From the NCBI GenBank assembly GCA_029204225.1, contig CM055095.1, positions 46,326,510-46,390,509 of the forward strand: 64,000 bases of DNA, read 5' to 3'. The position numbers and the translations under genes are program-made. Positions 47,858 to 58,752 of this stretch are shown in pieces (positions within the stretch are counted from its first letter, which is position 1; each line of letters opens with the position of its first letter). The DNA comes from Diphasiastrum complanatum. Taxonomy: Eukaryota; Streptophyta; Lycopodiopsida; Lycopodiales; Lycopodiaceae. Under the pieces are notes generated by a model. That model did not search any database and was not told the origin of the DNA. It saw nothing but the letters and a program-made list of their open reading frames with translations.

Positions 47858-49091
47858 TGTTGTAAAGCTACCTTTACAAGCTTTACTTCCGGTGCCACTG
47901 GTGCCAGTATTGTCCCCGGCACCAGCAGCGCCCCTGCTGCTCTCGGCGCCGGCGCCGCTCCCGGCGCCACTATGACCAGAATCCAGCCGGCGCCAAGTTC
48001 CTATGGCTGAAAATCTTTGATCGGTTCTAGCGAAGTCCAGAGAGCTCAGATCGATGTGCAATCACCTCACACGATCTAGGCATGATTAAAGGAAGCCTGG
48101 GGATCAATAAAATCTAGAGAGAGAAAATAACTTTCTAGAGAGAGAAAATCCTAGAGAGAGAGAGAGAAAAGTGCTTTACCAGCCTAGGTAGAGTGCTTGC
48201 TATGAGGGGGGGGGTGCCGAATCCCACCAATACTATAGGGGAGTGTGGGTTGCGACTCAGGGCGAGCTCCAACCAAGTCTCAACCTCCCTTGCTGGAATG
48301 TTGTCCTGGCACTCGCCTTGGCATGCCAGCTCCTCGGAGACTAGGGTCGGTCACACACTTGAAATGTAACCTTCTTAGATTTATCAATAAAGTGGGATTT
48401 TTCTCAAACTGACTCTGATTACCTTCTAGATTTCAGTGTTCGGTAAAAGCGCCAGTTGTAAGGCCGCTTCAAAATTTTTAAGTTGGCACATAGCTGAGGG
48501 TCGTATCCCGGGACGCCAGCGGTATGCCATTGGGACCATTCGGTCCATGGCACCAGCGGTATGCTGTCGGGACCATTTGGTCCAGGAACTGGTTGTCTCC
48601 ATATCTGTCGCGGCTTGTGGTTCTGAGTGTTACTTGCATGAACGTGAATGGGTTAAGCTCTTGGGGAACGGGCTCTAACCTGTCGGTTGAGTTGGATGGC
48701 TTGCTTGGGCGGAAGTTACCTGTTTATGGCTGTCCAGTCTGGCGTGGCGCCAAGTTGGCTTCCAGCTCTCGTCACGAAGCTTTCAGTTGGTTAAGTCTGA
48801 TGCACCGCTTGCTTGGAATGGATGTTACTCGTTTGTAACAAAGCTTCGAGTTGGTTAAGTTTGATGTATGTCGGGCGGGTTGCTTGGAGGGAAGTCACCC
48901 ACATCGGGACCTCCGATCTGGCATGGCGCCAGGTTGGATCTCAATGTTGGTTTTCGGAACTTCAAGTTGGTTAAGTCTGATCGTTGTTGGCGAGTTGGCT
49001 GCTTGTATGTCAAGTGGGTTTAGATGGCAAGAGTTGAAGGCTGGGAAGCTAAGTCGTGGTTCCCGGCTCCCTTTGGGATGCCTGCGCTATA
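47858..49091 (+). repeat. 3' LTR, 1,234 bp
   Basis: Matches the 5' LTR throughout, with substitutions and small indels. It ends GCGCTATA where the 5' copy ends GTGCTACA, so the terminal CA has become TA. Confidence 0.93.
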
Positions 49092-49096
49092 GGCAC
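49092..49096. other. target-site duplication GGCAC (right)
   Basis: Matches 44290-44294. Confidence 0.88.
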
Positions 49097-49121
49097 CCAA
49101 CCTATTTGGACACATCAATAA

Positions 49122-49165
49122 AAAAGCGACACCTGCCCTTAAAAAGGCGACACTTGCCCTTAAAG
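49122..49165. repeat. two copies of a ~22-bp repeat
   Basis: GCGACACCTGCCCTTAAAA is followed at once by GCGACACTTGCCCTTAAAG. Confidence 0.8.
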
Positions 49166-49337
49166 TTGCAAAAGTGTCTTTTGGTTTGCCGCGTGAAGGT
49201 CTGCATCATGAAGGCAAGGTGCAACAGAGTAGAAGGCGGCTAATTCACGGAGGTCAATGACAGAAAATTGTTGCTCGGCCTTGTTAGAGTCATTCCAAAA
49301 TTCCAACAATGGTTTCAGAGCTCTTCCCAACTGAATA

Positions 49338-49961
49338 TGAGAGATTTCAACAAGTTTAGTCATATTTTGGTAAATTGTCAATTGAGGTCAAAACTCATTT
49401 AAGACTCAGAGATAAACTTTTTGAAGTTATATTAGTTTAAAATACATTCAATAAAAACTTTTTGAAAGTGTGGGAAAGTTGGTAGTCGAGTTTGAGAGAG
49501 ATTCAAATTTGAACTTTGGGTACATTGAGTCTAGACCCAAAATAGTAGGGTTTATATTTTGGAGGAAAAGCCAAGTGGCCAAATAGGGTTTGGACCTATT
49601 ATAAAAGGACGTAACTCGTGGAGAGACACATCTTCTCTCTTCTCTCTCTCATTTCATCATTACACATGGTTCTCTTTGGGTTCTACTAATTGGTGCACTC
49701 TCATGATGTTATCTTGCAGTTCTATGTGTAGAATGATCATTGATTGCTATTTTGGGTTCCACACATGTGAAATATAGTAGGGTACTGTAATTGTATAGAC
49801 AAAAACTCTATTTTATGTTTTGGTTCATGTTTGATCAGTATCTTTTAGATTTTGCATCTCATTTTGTATGTAGATGTTGATTTTTCTACATGGGCAAGAT
49901 TGTTGGTTTGCTCCTTATTGTAACCAAAGATCAGGGACATGGATTGGATCTTGAATTATCT
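49338..49961 (+). repeat. copia C-family LTR, first copy
   Basis: Matches 56493-57080 closely, starting TGAGAGATTTCAACAAG. It diverges after TTGGATCTTGAATTATCT, so its 3' end and PBS are missing or replaced. Confidence 0.88.
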
Positions 49962-50042
49962 TGATTGAGGTAAGCCTATCATTTAAGAGAGTGCTTTGTG
50001 CATTGGAACAGGTTGAAAGAAGAAGATCAGATCATTTCAACA

Positions 50043-50150
50043 TGGCTACAAGTGGTGGATTCATGTTGGAAGGTAATGATACTTACCTCAATCAACTATT
50101 CTACTTGGAAGGTGAGGATTGAGTCCTTATTTGAGATGAATGAGTGTTAG
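50043..50150 (+). pseudogene. copia gag N-terminal fragment
   Basis: ATGGCTACAAGT begins a frame whose pattern, after a frameshift, reads YSTWKVRIESLFEMNE, the W-containing start of copia gag. It is cut off near 50150. Confidence 0.65.
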
Positions 50151-51090
50151 GTCCATTCTTGGCAGGGGATTGGTCCAGCCAAAACGTCCTTAAAAAGTCA
50201 AGGGGCACCACTACTGATGGTGGCTATGCCCTACGTGAGTAACGAAGGTCCTGCCACATCCAATCCTGTTACCCCGTGCTCCCCAACCGATGAGAGTTTT
50301 TCAGGCTCTCAGAGATACGGTTGCAAGGAGGGGGTGCTAATACTTTTGGTGCAATGATTTACTAGCTTTTTAGAATTATGGTTCCGTAAAAACTTATGAT
50401 CGCTAATATCTCTTTCCCCATTGAATTCGGCTTACAGTTGGTAAAGATCTTACATGGGCTGGAAACCGATTTAGTGGTCAGAATTTTCAAATCTCTGATT
50501 TTTTATGATTCTCAGCCGCAGGTTTCCCTCACAGTAGATCGCAAATACTCAAGCCAACAGGTCACAGGCCGCCCAGGCAGATAGTGCGCAGGTTGTGGTG
50601 GTCGTAGACATCTGCAAAAGTAAAAAATCAGAGTGTAGACAGGTGGTACATGCCACCAATTGTCTGAGACAGCTCGTAGGCAGATCTGATAGGTCACAGG
50701 CAGGTGGTACAGGGCCACAGTAGGTCTGAATCCATGCCACAAACAGAGAGATGAGGGCATAAACGAGATGTTAGGGTTGTAGACACAGCTTAGAGGGCCG
50801 CAACAGATGTGCTAGAGAGCTGTAACCAGGGTTTACACCCAGGCAAAGCTTGAAAAACGTAGGCAGGGTAGTGAGGATCTGTAGGGAAAATGATGACACA
50901 CCAGTCTGTGGCAAAACATCGGCAAACTATGAAAGATATCCATAGTCCTGTGGCAAGGTACAGATGCCTCTTGTAAACCTCATTGCTCACCATATGTAGC
51001 AATCTTTCATGTAAGGTGTTCCCTATCGAAGATAGATAACCAATGATATGTCTATCACGAATTCACTGGTGGATTACCAAAGAGGTTACT
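50151..51090. other. no gene recognised
   Basis: The part near 50560-50960 contains loosely repeated CAGGTGGTAC/GGCAGAT words but no clear unit. No domain seen. Confidence 0.4.
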
Positions 51091-51099
51091 GTCAACAGA

Positions 51100-52015
51100 G
51101 GAATGGCCTTTTTAACAACAACACCATTCACTCATCCAAAACTCCAAGTGACATAATGCACATTTACTTTAAAGAAACCATGTAAGCCAAACACCCATAC
51201 ATTTCTCACTAAGCCTCTCACACTCAAAGTGATCTGTATACTACCATCAACTCTCAACCTAGATCCTCTATCAAATCGTCACAACCTCTCACTCAACAAG
51301 GCAATATCATTATTCCTTCATGAAGCAAGAATCTTCAAGCATTCATTGAGCAAAGCCGATCACCTCAAGCAGTCAAGCAACTTCCACCCAATAATGACTC
51401 TTCAAACAACTAACAAATAAGCAAGCAGTGCTAACTATGGAGGTAGCACCATCCAACACCATGAGCAAGAGATTGCAATCCACAGTCACTTCAAACGATC
51501 ACCATATACAATCATCGTTCATCCTTGAAACTCCCCATCCATCCTCAAACATAGCATTACTAACAACAATACAACACAACTCACATCACTTTCACACAAC
51601 AATGCACAAAGTGGAAACAACCTGTAACATTCTCACAAAACAACTAGCCTTGAGAAACTTAAAACCCCCATAATACAAGACACGAGAATGGAACTAGAAC
51701 AAGATAACAACACTCCAACTCACTAACTCTTTTCCAACACCCCAAAAAAACTCTCAACCAAGTCTTCATTCTTCACCCTCAACATCCATCACACACAACC
51801 CTAGAATTGCATGCTAACACTCATAATAACACAAGGGGAACTAACCAACAAAGCCATCATCACAAGACAACCACACCCAAGACAAACCAACAAGCATCCA
51901 AAAATACCAACTCCCAAATTAGCAACTCTTAAAGCACTAACTCACAAAAACGCTAACTCTCAACACACATTTTACACACATTCTCAAATACAAAGAGTTG
52001 GCTCCTTTTTATAGG
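51100..52015. other. strongly A+C-rich, G-poor stretch
   Basis: The plus strand is dominated by A and C (CAACACC, AACCAACAAAGCC, ACACACAACCC types) with few G for over 900 bp, unlike either flank. Open frames have biased composition and no family match. Confidence 0.7.
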
Positions 52016-53090
52016 AAAACCCAAGTGTCCCCCTTCAAGATGAAGCTTTGCCAATTTTCTTGCCCTTCAAGCCCTCTTTGCCATTTGTCCTCAACCCATT
52101 TGATAGTACACCTAGTGGCCTCCATAAAAGAGTGGGGGAGTGGTGCATTCAAGGCTCTCTTCCAAAACTAGCCAAGATGCCATTTTTGTCAAAGGCTAGG
52201 GAGTCCATTTAAGTTTTCCCTTTTGTACACCCTAGAAGCCCAAAATGTCAATGGCTAGTGGGTGTACCTCCCAAATTTTTTAGCCTCCAAGGTGTTTTGG
52301 CATTTAATATCCAAATTTTGGGTGAGGCCCTTTTTCAACCCCTATTTTTAGTAGGCGATCTTCATTTTTTCTTTGGGTACATTCGTGTTTGGCCTTTCTT
52401 CGTTTTTTCAAGGGCCGTGCGCCTACTGCTCATTTGTCTAGATTTTTGGTCGGTTGGGTAACCACTTGGCCCGCACATTTCGTTAATTGCCCGTAAATTG
52501 CCCAAACTTGTCGTTAGGGTTTCTGTGACTCCTTGACACTGAATCCATATTTCCCGGTCCCGTTTTTACCCGTAACTTTTCTTTCTCGGTTTTTTCTTCT
52601 GTGGTTGACTTTTTCGGCATTCATGACTAGGGCTCCCACGACAACACGGTTTCCTTGAAAAATACACTGTGTGATCATATATTGGTAAAAATGGACTCAG
52701 TACATGGTGAGATTTTAGCACGGTCATACCGGCTATTTTTTTACAACTGGCCATTTTTTTGAAAAGCCATAAAATATTTACCGGCCATTTCTAAGGCCGC
52801 AAAATTTTCTCTAGCCTCATTTAGGGCGGGCTGGGACCGAATTCTAGGTGGACCGGCACTTTTGGCTCGGTCTTACAAAACTTGACCACAAAATATTTTT
52901 GACGATTTTTTTGAAAGTCAGTTTCTTACTTTTAAACTATGTCTAGCCACTTTAGGATGGGCTGGGACCCAATTCTAAGGCAAATTTGTGCCGATTTTTC
53001 TCTGATAATTGGGTTTTACATGTCAGTTTTTTCAATTATTGCAAACTTAAACTTCAATATTAGCCCGATTTTTCGTGTAGAAATATCGGC
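52016..53090. other. unassigned sequence with a diverged ~135-bp duplication
   Basis: Around 52810-52990, CTAGCC...TTTAGG-GGGCTGGGACC-AATTCTA occurs twice. It could be part of an LTR or leader of the following gag fragment. No domain recognised. Confidence 0.45.
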
Positions 53091-53094
53091 TAAC

Positions 53095-53888
53095 AATGAG
53101 TTGATGGAGATTGTTGTAGGTGTGGAGGAGAGGCCTCAAGCACCTCAAGATCAAGTGAGCTTGACAAGAGAGCAAAGAAAGCTCTACACGTGATTAAGAT
53201 GAATGTTACCAATGAACTTCTCAAGGAAGTTGGTAAGTGCACATCATCTTTGGAGGCTTGGGAAGCTTTGAAGAGGCTTTATGAATCCAAGTCTACATCA
53301 AGAGTGTTTACTCTTAGGAGGCAAATCTTTCAAAGTTTTCAAAAAAAGGAAGAGAGTACTCATGCTTTTGTTTTGAGGGTTAAGGCATTCAATGATGAGT
53401 TAGCATGTATTGATGAAAGCATTAAGGAGGTAGAACTTGTTCAAGTTATACTTAATGGCTTGTTGGATGATCATGCTAATCTTGTTCAAAGTTTTGCTAT
53501 TCAAAGAACTTTGCCAAGCATTGTGGATTTGCAAGAGATTTTGGTGAATGAGGAGTATAGGCTTCAATCAAGAGGAGGTGGATCTACATCGACATCTCAT
53601 TATGAAGAGGAGGCTATGTTCATCAAAGACAAGTTCAAGGGCAAAGACAAAGGCAAGTGGTCTAAAGGGAAAGATCAAGGTGAGACTTCTTCTTTGGGCA
53701 AAAAGAAAGATAAGTCTAAGTTGAAATGCTTCTATTGTGGAATCAAAGGGCATTTTGCAAATGAATGTTTGAAGAAGCAAAGAGATGAAGGTAGCAAGCA
53801 AATCAACTTTACTACTAATGATGAGGATCTAGGTGGTGGTGATTCTGTTTTGATGTGTTCTTCAAGTGAAGGTGACAAAGATTCATGA
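53095..53888 (+). pseudogene. copia gag with zinc knuckle
   Basis: The frame from 53190 (232 codons) has the UBN2-type gag pattern (TSSLEAWEALKRLYESKSTS, FVLRVKAFNDELACI, ELVQVILNGL) and a zinc knuckle CFYCGIKGHFANEC. A frameshift near 53190 separates the preceding VGVEERPQAP block, and the true N terminus is missing. TGA at 53886-53888 replaces a codon just before the protease motif WIDSGASSHM. Confidence 0.88.
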
Positions 53889-54105
53889 TGGATTGATAGT
53901 GGAGCTAGTTCACACATGACTAGTCACAAGGAATTCTTTACTTCTTTGGTCACTTATGATGGAGCCAATAAAGCAATTCACATGGCCAATGGTGGTGAGT
54001 GTGTGATTGAAGGTATTGGTCTCTCTACTAATAGGAAAGCAAGACTTGATGATGCTTTACATTCCTTCACTTTCAAAGAATTTGCTAAGTGTTAGTCAAA
54101 TGATA
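53889..54105 (+). pseudogene. copia protease fragment
   Basis: WIDSGASSHM contains the catalytic D-S-G, followed by IEGIG. The rest of the domain is frameshifted (LYIPSLSKNLLSVSQMI is in another frame from ~54050). Confidence 0.85.
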
Positions 54106-54983
54106 GAGAAAGGATACATGGTAAATTTTGGTGGTGATGCTTGTTTCATTACAAAGGAAGAAATCTTGGTTGCTAGGGGCAATAGACAAGGTAGACTTTT
54201 CAAGCTTGATGCTTTTGTTATGGCTAACAAAAAGAATGGAAAAGGAGATTGGTCTCAGCTTTCCAAAGTTACCTTCTAGCATCAATAAAATTGGTGGATC
54301 TTATGCAAAGTCTAAAAAGCTTCCTTATGCTAGATCTAGGTCAAAATCAAATATGCTTCTTGGAGATGTTCATCTTTGTGCTAACTTGGCTAGCCTTGAG
54401 GATAATGATGGTGTTTCAATGGTTTTTCATGGCAAGTGCAAGCATGCAAAAGGTAAGGAAAGAGCTAACTTCATCAATGGAGGTGGTGGAGGTTCTTCCT
54501 TGGAAAAGGTTGTTGCTAATGATTTCTTTGATCATATGGAAAAAGATTGCTAGGTGCATGCATGAAGAAGTGGTTCTTCTACATTTTTTTGTGATGAGTC
54601 CAAGAAAGTCATTTCTTCAGCAAGTGGAGTCACATTCCCTCATAAAGAGAGTAGATCAAATGGTTCTATCAAGAGACTTGGTGAGGGAGATATTCACAAA
54701 TCAAGAAGAAGACAAGTATGTGAAGTGTTCAAAGTAGGATGTACTTTGAATGATGTCATTGTGAATGATAGTGAGGAAGAATCATTATCATATGAGTCAT
54801 TACCTAAATCATTGAGTAGAATTTCTTGTTTGAAAGAAGAGAGTACTTCAATAATCCTTATGTTGAATTTTTTTTCATGGCTTCTAAGTTTTTGAGGTTT
54901 CTACTTCTTATGATGCAATCATTAAGAGAGAGTCTTATGAAAGAAAGAGCAATAGAAGATTTGTTCTTGGGAAGATCCAAGTC

Positions 54984-55340
54984 ATGGATCTCACATCTCT
55001 TCATCAACTCAAAGGATTCTATGATTATGAATTGATAACTCATGATCGAGATGTGGTTGGAGAAGACTACATAGAACAAATCGAGAGGCAATTTCTTCAA
55101 GGCAAGAGAGATCTCATTGGTGAGCTTATTGAGGTTTGTTATGGACTCAAGAAGGCTGGACTTATCAGGTTTAATACTCATCTTCACCTACTCTACTTCA
55201 TGTTGGATGGAAAGTTTGGAATCTATCTTTTGATTTATGATGGGGGCATTGTTTTCACTAACCTTTGTGAAAGATCGAGATCAAGCATTGATGAGATCTT
55301 GTTGGATCTAGATGATATGTTTGAGAGGGAGTATTTCTAG
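54984..55340 (+). pseudogene. degenerate copia reverse transcriptase fragment
   Basis: VCYGLKKAG and YLLIYDGGIVFTN, followed by SIDEILLDLDDMF, align with the copia RT segment VCxLxKALYGLKQA...LLLYVDDLI. The catalytic V-D-D is replaced by D-G-G and intervening residues are missing. It cannot be active. The RT part upstream and RNase H are not recognisable. Confidence 0.55.
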
Positions 55341-56480
55341 AGGTTTAGGTCTAAAGATATTCATATCTTTGATATCTTTGATGTTCAAGAGAAAGGTAAG
55401 CAAGTGGAAGCGACTCATTTTGCTTTACTCACACCTTTTGGAGAATTTTCTTATGTAGATGATGCTATGCAAGTAGATGGATGTCTTCATGATTTTACAG
55501 CAAGTAATGGATCAAGAAAACAAATTTTGTTCAATGACTTTGATGGTCAAAAGAAAGATTAAGAGGTTGGTCTCAAAGGGCTTCAACAACACAAAAGTAA
55601 AGGTGGCAATTTGGAGCTAGTCAAGAGCATCAAAGGAAGGTTATTTGGAAAAGATGTTATGGATCTATTTTTACAGGTTATTGTTGACTCAAGTAAGGTC
55701 AAAGGAGCAGCAAGGAAGTGTTGTTCAAGTTTACTTTACTTGTTCTATCTCATGTTTGAGCTATTTCATGTGGATGTGTGCAAATTATCAAACTAGCTAC
55801 ATTGTATTGCAATATCTTATTGTGGGAGTTATACTAGCATTCTTGGCTAGTTTTTCTGATGGAAATAAAGCTATTGGAGGTTCATTATGTCACTCATCCA
55901 TGCCTAAGTTCTCAAGTGTTGAGCTACTTGGTGCCAATACTTGGAGATTGTATATTTTGGTGAATTCATGGTCATTTTCTTGTGTCAAGTAGACTTGAAG
56001 ATGGACTAGTGCAACCTACTTGGTTTATGGAGTGATGTGGTGCTAGATTTGCATCATTGACATACTCACCTACTCATGGATTTCCAAGCTTTGATGGTTT
56101 CTTGTGGCAAGATGGAGATGGAGGCTCATTCATGGAGTTTTATGGTGGAGACATATCAAGAAAGGACAAAGTTGGAGGAGACAAGCAAGCAAATGGTCAT
56201 CACTCACATTTATTGTTTGTCTGCTATAATTTTCTAGAAAGTTCAAAGTTTGAAACATGGAGGGATCATTTCATTCACATTCTATTTGGTTCTTTATGTT
56301 CCAGTTATATCTTGATGTGTAAACTTGATGTAAGAAATAGTGAAGTATCCAATTTGGACACTATTCTCTATATCAATTATGAAAGATACTTTAGAACTTT
56401 AGAAAGGAGAACTGTACTTAGGATGGAGATCATTCTAAAGTTGGATCAAAGAACTATGGTTAAAACTATGCCAAAACTAG
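55341..56480 (+). other. unrecognisable tail of the C element
   Basis: Frames of 60-157 codons overlap in different registers. None shows a known domain. Confidence 0.4.
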
Positions 56481-56492
56481 TTGAAGAGGGAG
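56481..56492 (+). other. polypurine tract
   Basis: TTGAAGAGGGAG lies directly before LTR start TGGGAGAGATTTC. Confidence 0.65.
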
Positions 56493-57110
56493 TGGGAGAG
56501 ATTTCAACAAGTTTAGTCTTATTTTGGTAAATTGTCAGTTGAGGCCAAAACTCATTTTAGACTTAGAGATAAACTTTTTGAAGTTATAGTAGTTTAAAAT
56601 ACATTCAATAAAAACTTTTTGAAAGTATGGAAAAGTTGGTAGTCGATTTTGAGAGAGATTCGAATTTGAACTTTGGGTACATTGAATCTAGACCCAAAAA
56701 TAGTAGGGTTTACATTTTGGAGGGAAAGCCAAGCGGTCAAATAGAATTTAGACCTGTTATAAAAGGATGTAACTCGTGGGGAGACACATCTTCTCTCTTC
56801 TCTCTCTGATTTCATCATTATACATGGTTCTCTTTGGGTTCTACTACTCATCGGTGCACTCTCATGATGTTATCTTGCAAGTCTATGTGTAGAATGATCA
56901 TAGGATAATGTAATTTTATGGTTAACAACTATATTTTATGTTTTAGTTCATGCTTGATCAGTATCTCTTAGAGTTTGCATCTCATTTTGTATGTAGATGT
57001 TGATTTTTCTACATTGGCAAGATTGTTGGTTTGCTCCTTATTGTAACCAAAGATCAGGGACATGTATTGGATCTTGAATGATCTGAAATCTTTCACACTA
57101 GATTATAGCA
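56493..57110 (+). repeat. copia C-family LTR, second copy, 618 bp
   Basis: Preceded by a polypurine tract and followed by a PBS, so it acts as 3' LTR of the element on its left and 5' LTR of the element on its right. It starts TGGGAGAG and ends TATAGCA. Confidence 0.82.
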
Positions 57111-57111
57111 G

Positions 57112-57122
57112 TGGTATCAGAG
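57112..57122 (+). other. primer-binding site, initiator tRNA-Met type
   Basis: TGGTATCAGAG one base after the LTR. Confidence 0.85.
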
Positions 57123-57236
57123 TGGATCTCCCTAGGATTTTTCATCAGTGATATTAGAGAATCTTGATGTTTCCGAGATTCCATTAGTGGCATCAGATCA
57201 ATAATGCTTATTAATCAAAGCCTCATCATTGAGACA

Positions 57237-57817
57237 ATGGCTTCCATTCACAGCATCCAATCAAAGATTTGCACAATACTTGAAGCAGATAGATCAAACT
57301 TTCTTGCTTGGAAAGTGAAGACATCACTAATCCTAAGAGAAGAAGCGTTATGGCCGTGAATGGATGGCACTGAAGAGATGCCAGCCAGGACAGGCAAAGA
57401 TCTTCGAGAATGGAAAGAGAAGAACGACAAAGCAGTAGCCATCATCTCCTCTTCCATCGAAGATAGCATTACCCTTGACCTCACATCAATCTCTAATGCT
57501 AGAGAGATGTGGGATACACTCATCAGTAGATTTCAAACCAAGTCTCATAATCAGAGAATGCATCTAGAAGATCAACTTACCTATCTAAGATGGGATGACA
57601 AAGATCTCACCAGCTTCATTTGGAAGATGAAGAACCTCTTCCTATCGCTACACAACGCTGGGGCAGAACATGCAGTCTCACAAGAGAAGTAGCTCAATTA
57701 CTTGCTACGCTCTTACCACGATCGTTTCAAACAACCCCGACATTGCTGGCTAAAGATCCTACTATGACCTTCGACAAGGCAGTCATTGACATCAAAGAAG
57801 AAGTTGAAGCCAGAGAG
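57237..57817 (+). pseudogene. copia gag fragment, interrupted by an insertion
   Basis: ATG at 57237 opens a gag with SNFLAWKVKTSLIL. A stop at 57357-57359 is followed in the same frame by the UBN2 pattern (ISNAREMWDTLISRFQTK, HLEDQLTYLRWDD). A second stop near 57690 and a frame change precede LLAKDPTMTFDKAV. It ends where the minus-strand element begins at 57818. Confidence 0.85.
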
Positions 57818-58626
57818 TGTTGATTTTCACACGTGTGGACTGTCCACTACATGTACTTGTGATCTCCTAAGGTGTGTAGATGCACCAAGATCAAGACTAG
57901 ATTGAGATTCAAGATCAATCTTGAATCCTATGGCAAAAACACACTACTACATGCATTCAATCACTTCCAACTCTCACTCACACGTGTGGGAAGTATTCAA
58001 AAAATAATCTAAGTAAAAACAAGCTGCTCTCCTCGGGTAGAGAGAGAAAATGCATCAAGAGCTCTCGGGTAGAGAGAGAAAGCTAGAAATCCAAAAACTC
58101 ACAAAATCCATGAAATCACCAAATCAATTAGATCCAAAAGGAGGAGTACAATGATACTAATAGATTCATGAGCTACCACTATGCTTGACTATGATTGGAT
58201 CACACTTTGCCACCTCTTAATCCTATTGGACCATTGATCCATGCACCTCTAAATTCTATTGGACTATATTCAAGCACACCTCAATTTTCTATTGGACCTC
58301 ACAAGGTTCCACCTCTAAATCCTATTGGACCTCTTAAGCTTCATCAAACAAAAGCATGACACTTGTCTACACTCTAATTGGCACAAGTTTGGCTCAATAT
58401 TGGCATTACAAGTGGAAATGGATAATGTGCCATCTATGCCAAATTTGACCCTATCAACATCCTACACCTAAATGCTTGACTATGAAATTCTATGAGACCC
58501 CTATATCAAACATTTTGATTTACTTTACAATTGTCCACACGTGGGAACATCCTCCACACATGTGAGATTCACTTACAAACTTCTATCATAAAAAATACCA
58601 AGCTAGATTTTTGCCAATTTCTCACA
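57818..58626 (-). repeat. 3' LTR, 809 bp
   Basis: Contains two CTCGGGTAGAGAGAGAAA units (58037-58082), also found in D-family LTRs, and several ACACGTGTG palindromes. It agrees almost perfectly with the 5' LTR where they overlap. Confidence 0.88.
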
Positions 58627-58641
58627 CTCCTCCTCAAAAAA
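58627..58641 (-). other. polypurine tract
   Basis: Minus-strand TTTTTTGAGGAGGAG immediately before LTR start TGTGAG. Confidence 0.7.
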
Positions 58642-58752
58642 TAGCTTGGAAAGGTACTAGATCACTTGAGAAGTTTGTAAATATTTTTGAGTGGATCCTT
58701 TGGTATGCATAAGAAGTGAAGATTAGCCAAGGGATCCATCATAGCAGCACCC

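Larger units (their letters stand above)
44295..49091 (+). mobile_element. non-autonomous LTR retrotransposon with hairpin-rich leader
   Basis: A nearly complete element. 5' LTR 44295-45519, PBS 45522-45534, internal region 45520-47857 (2,338 bp), PPT just before 47858, 3' LTR 47858-49091, and 5-bp target duplications on both sides. The internal region has no gag, protease, RT, RNase H or integrase in any frame, so it must have moved using proteins of another element. It is too large for a TRIM and too small for a typical LARD. The two LTRs differ by many substitutions and small indels, so the insertion is not recent. I do not recognise the family. Confidence 0.88.
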
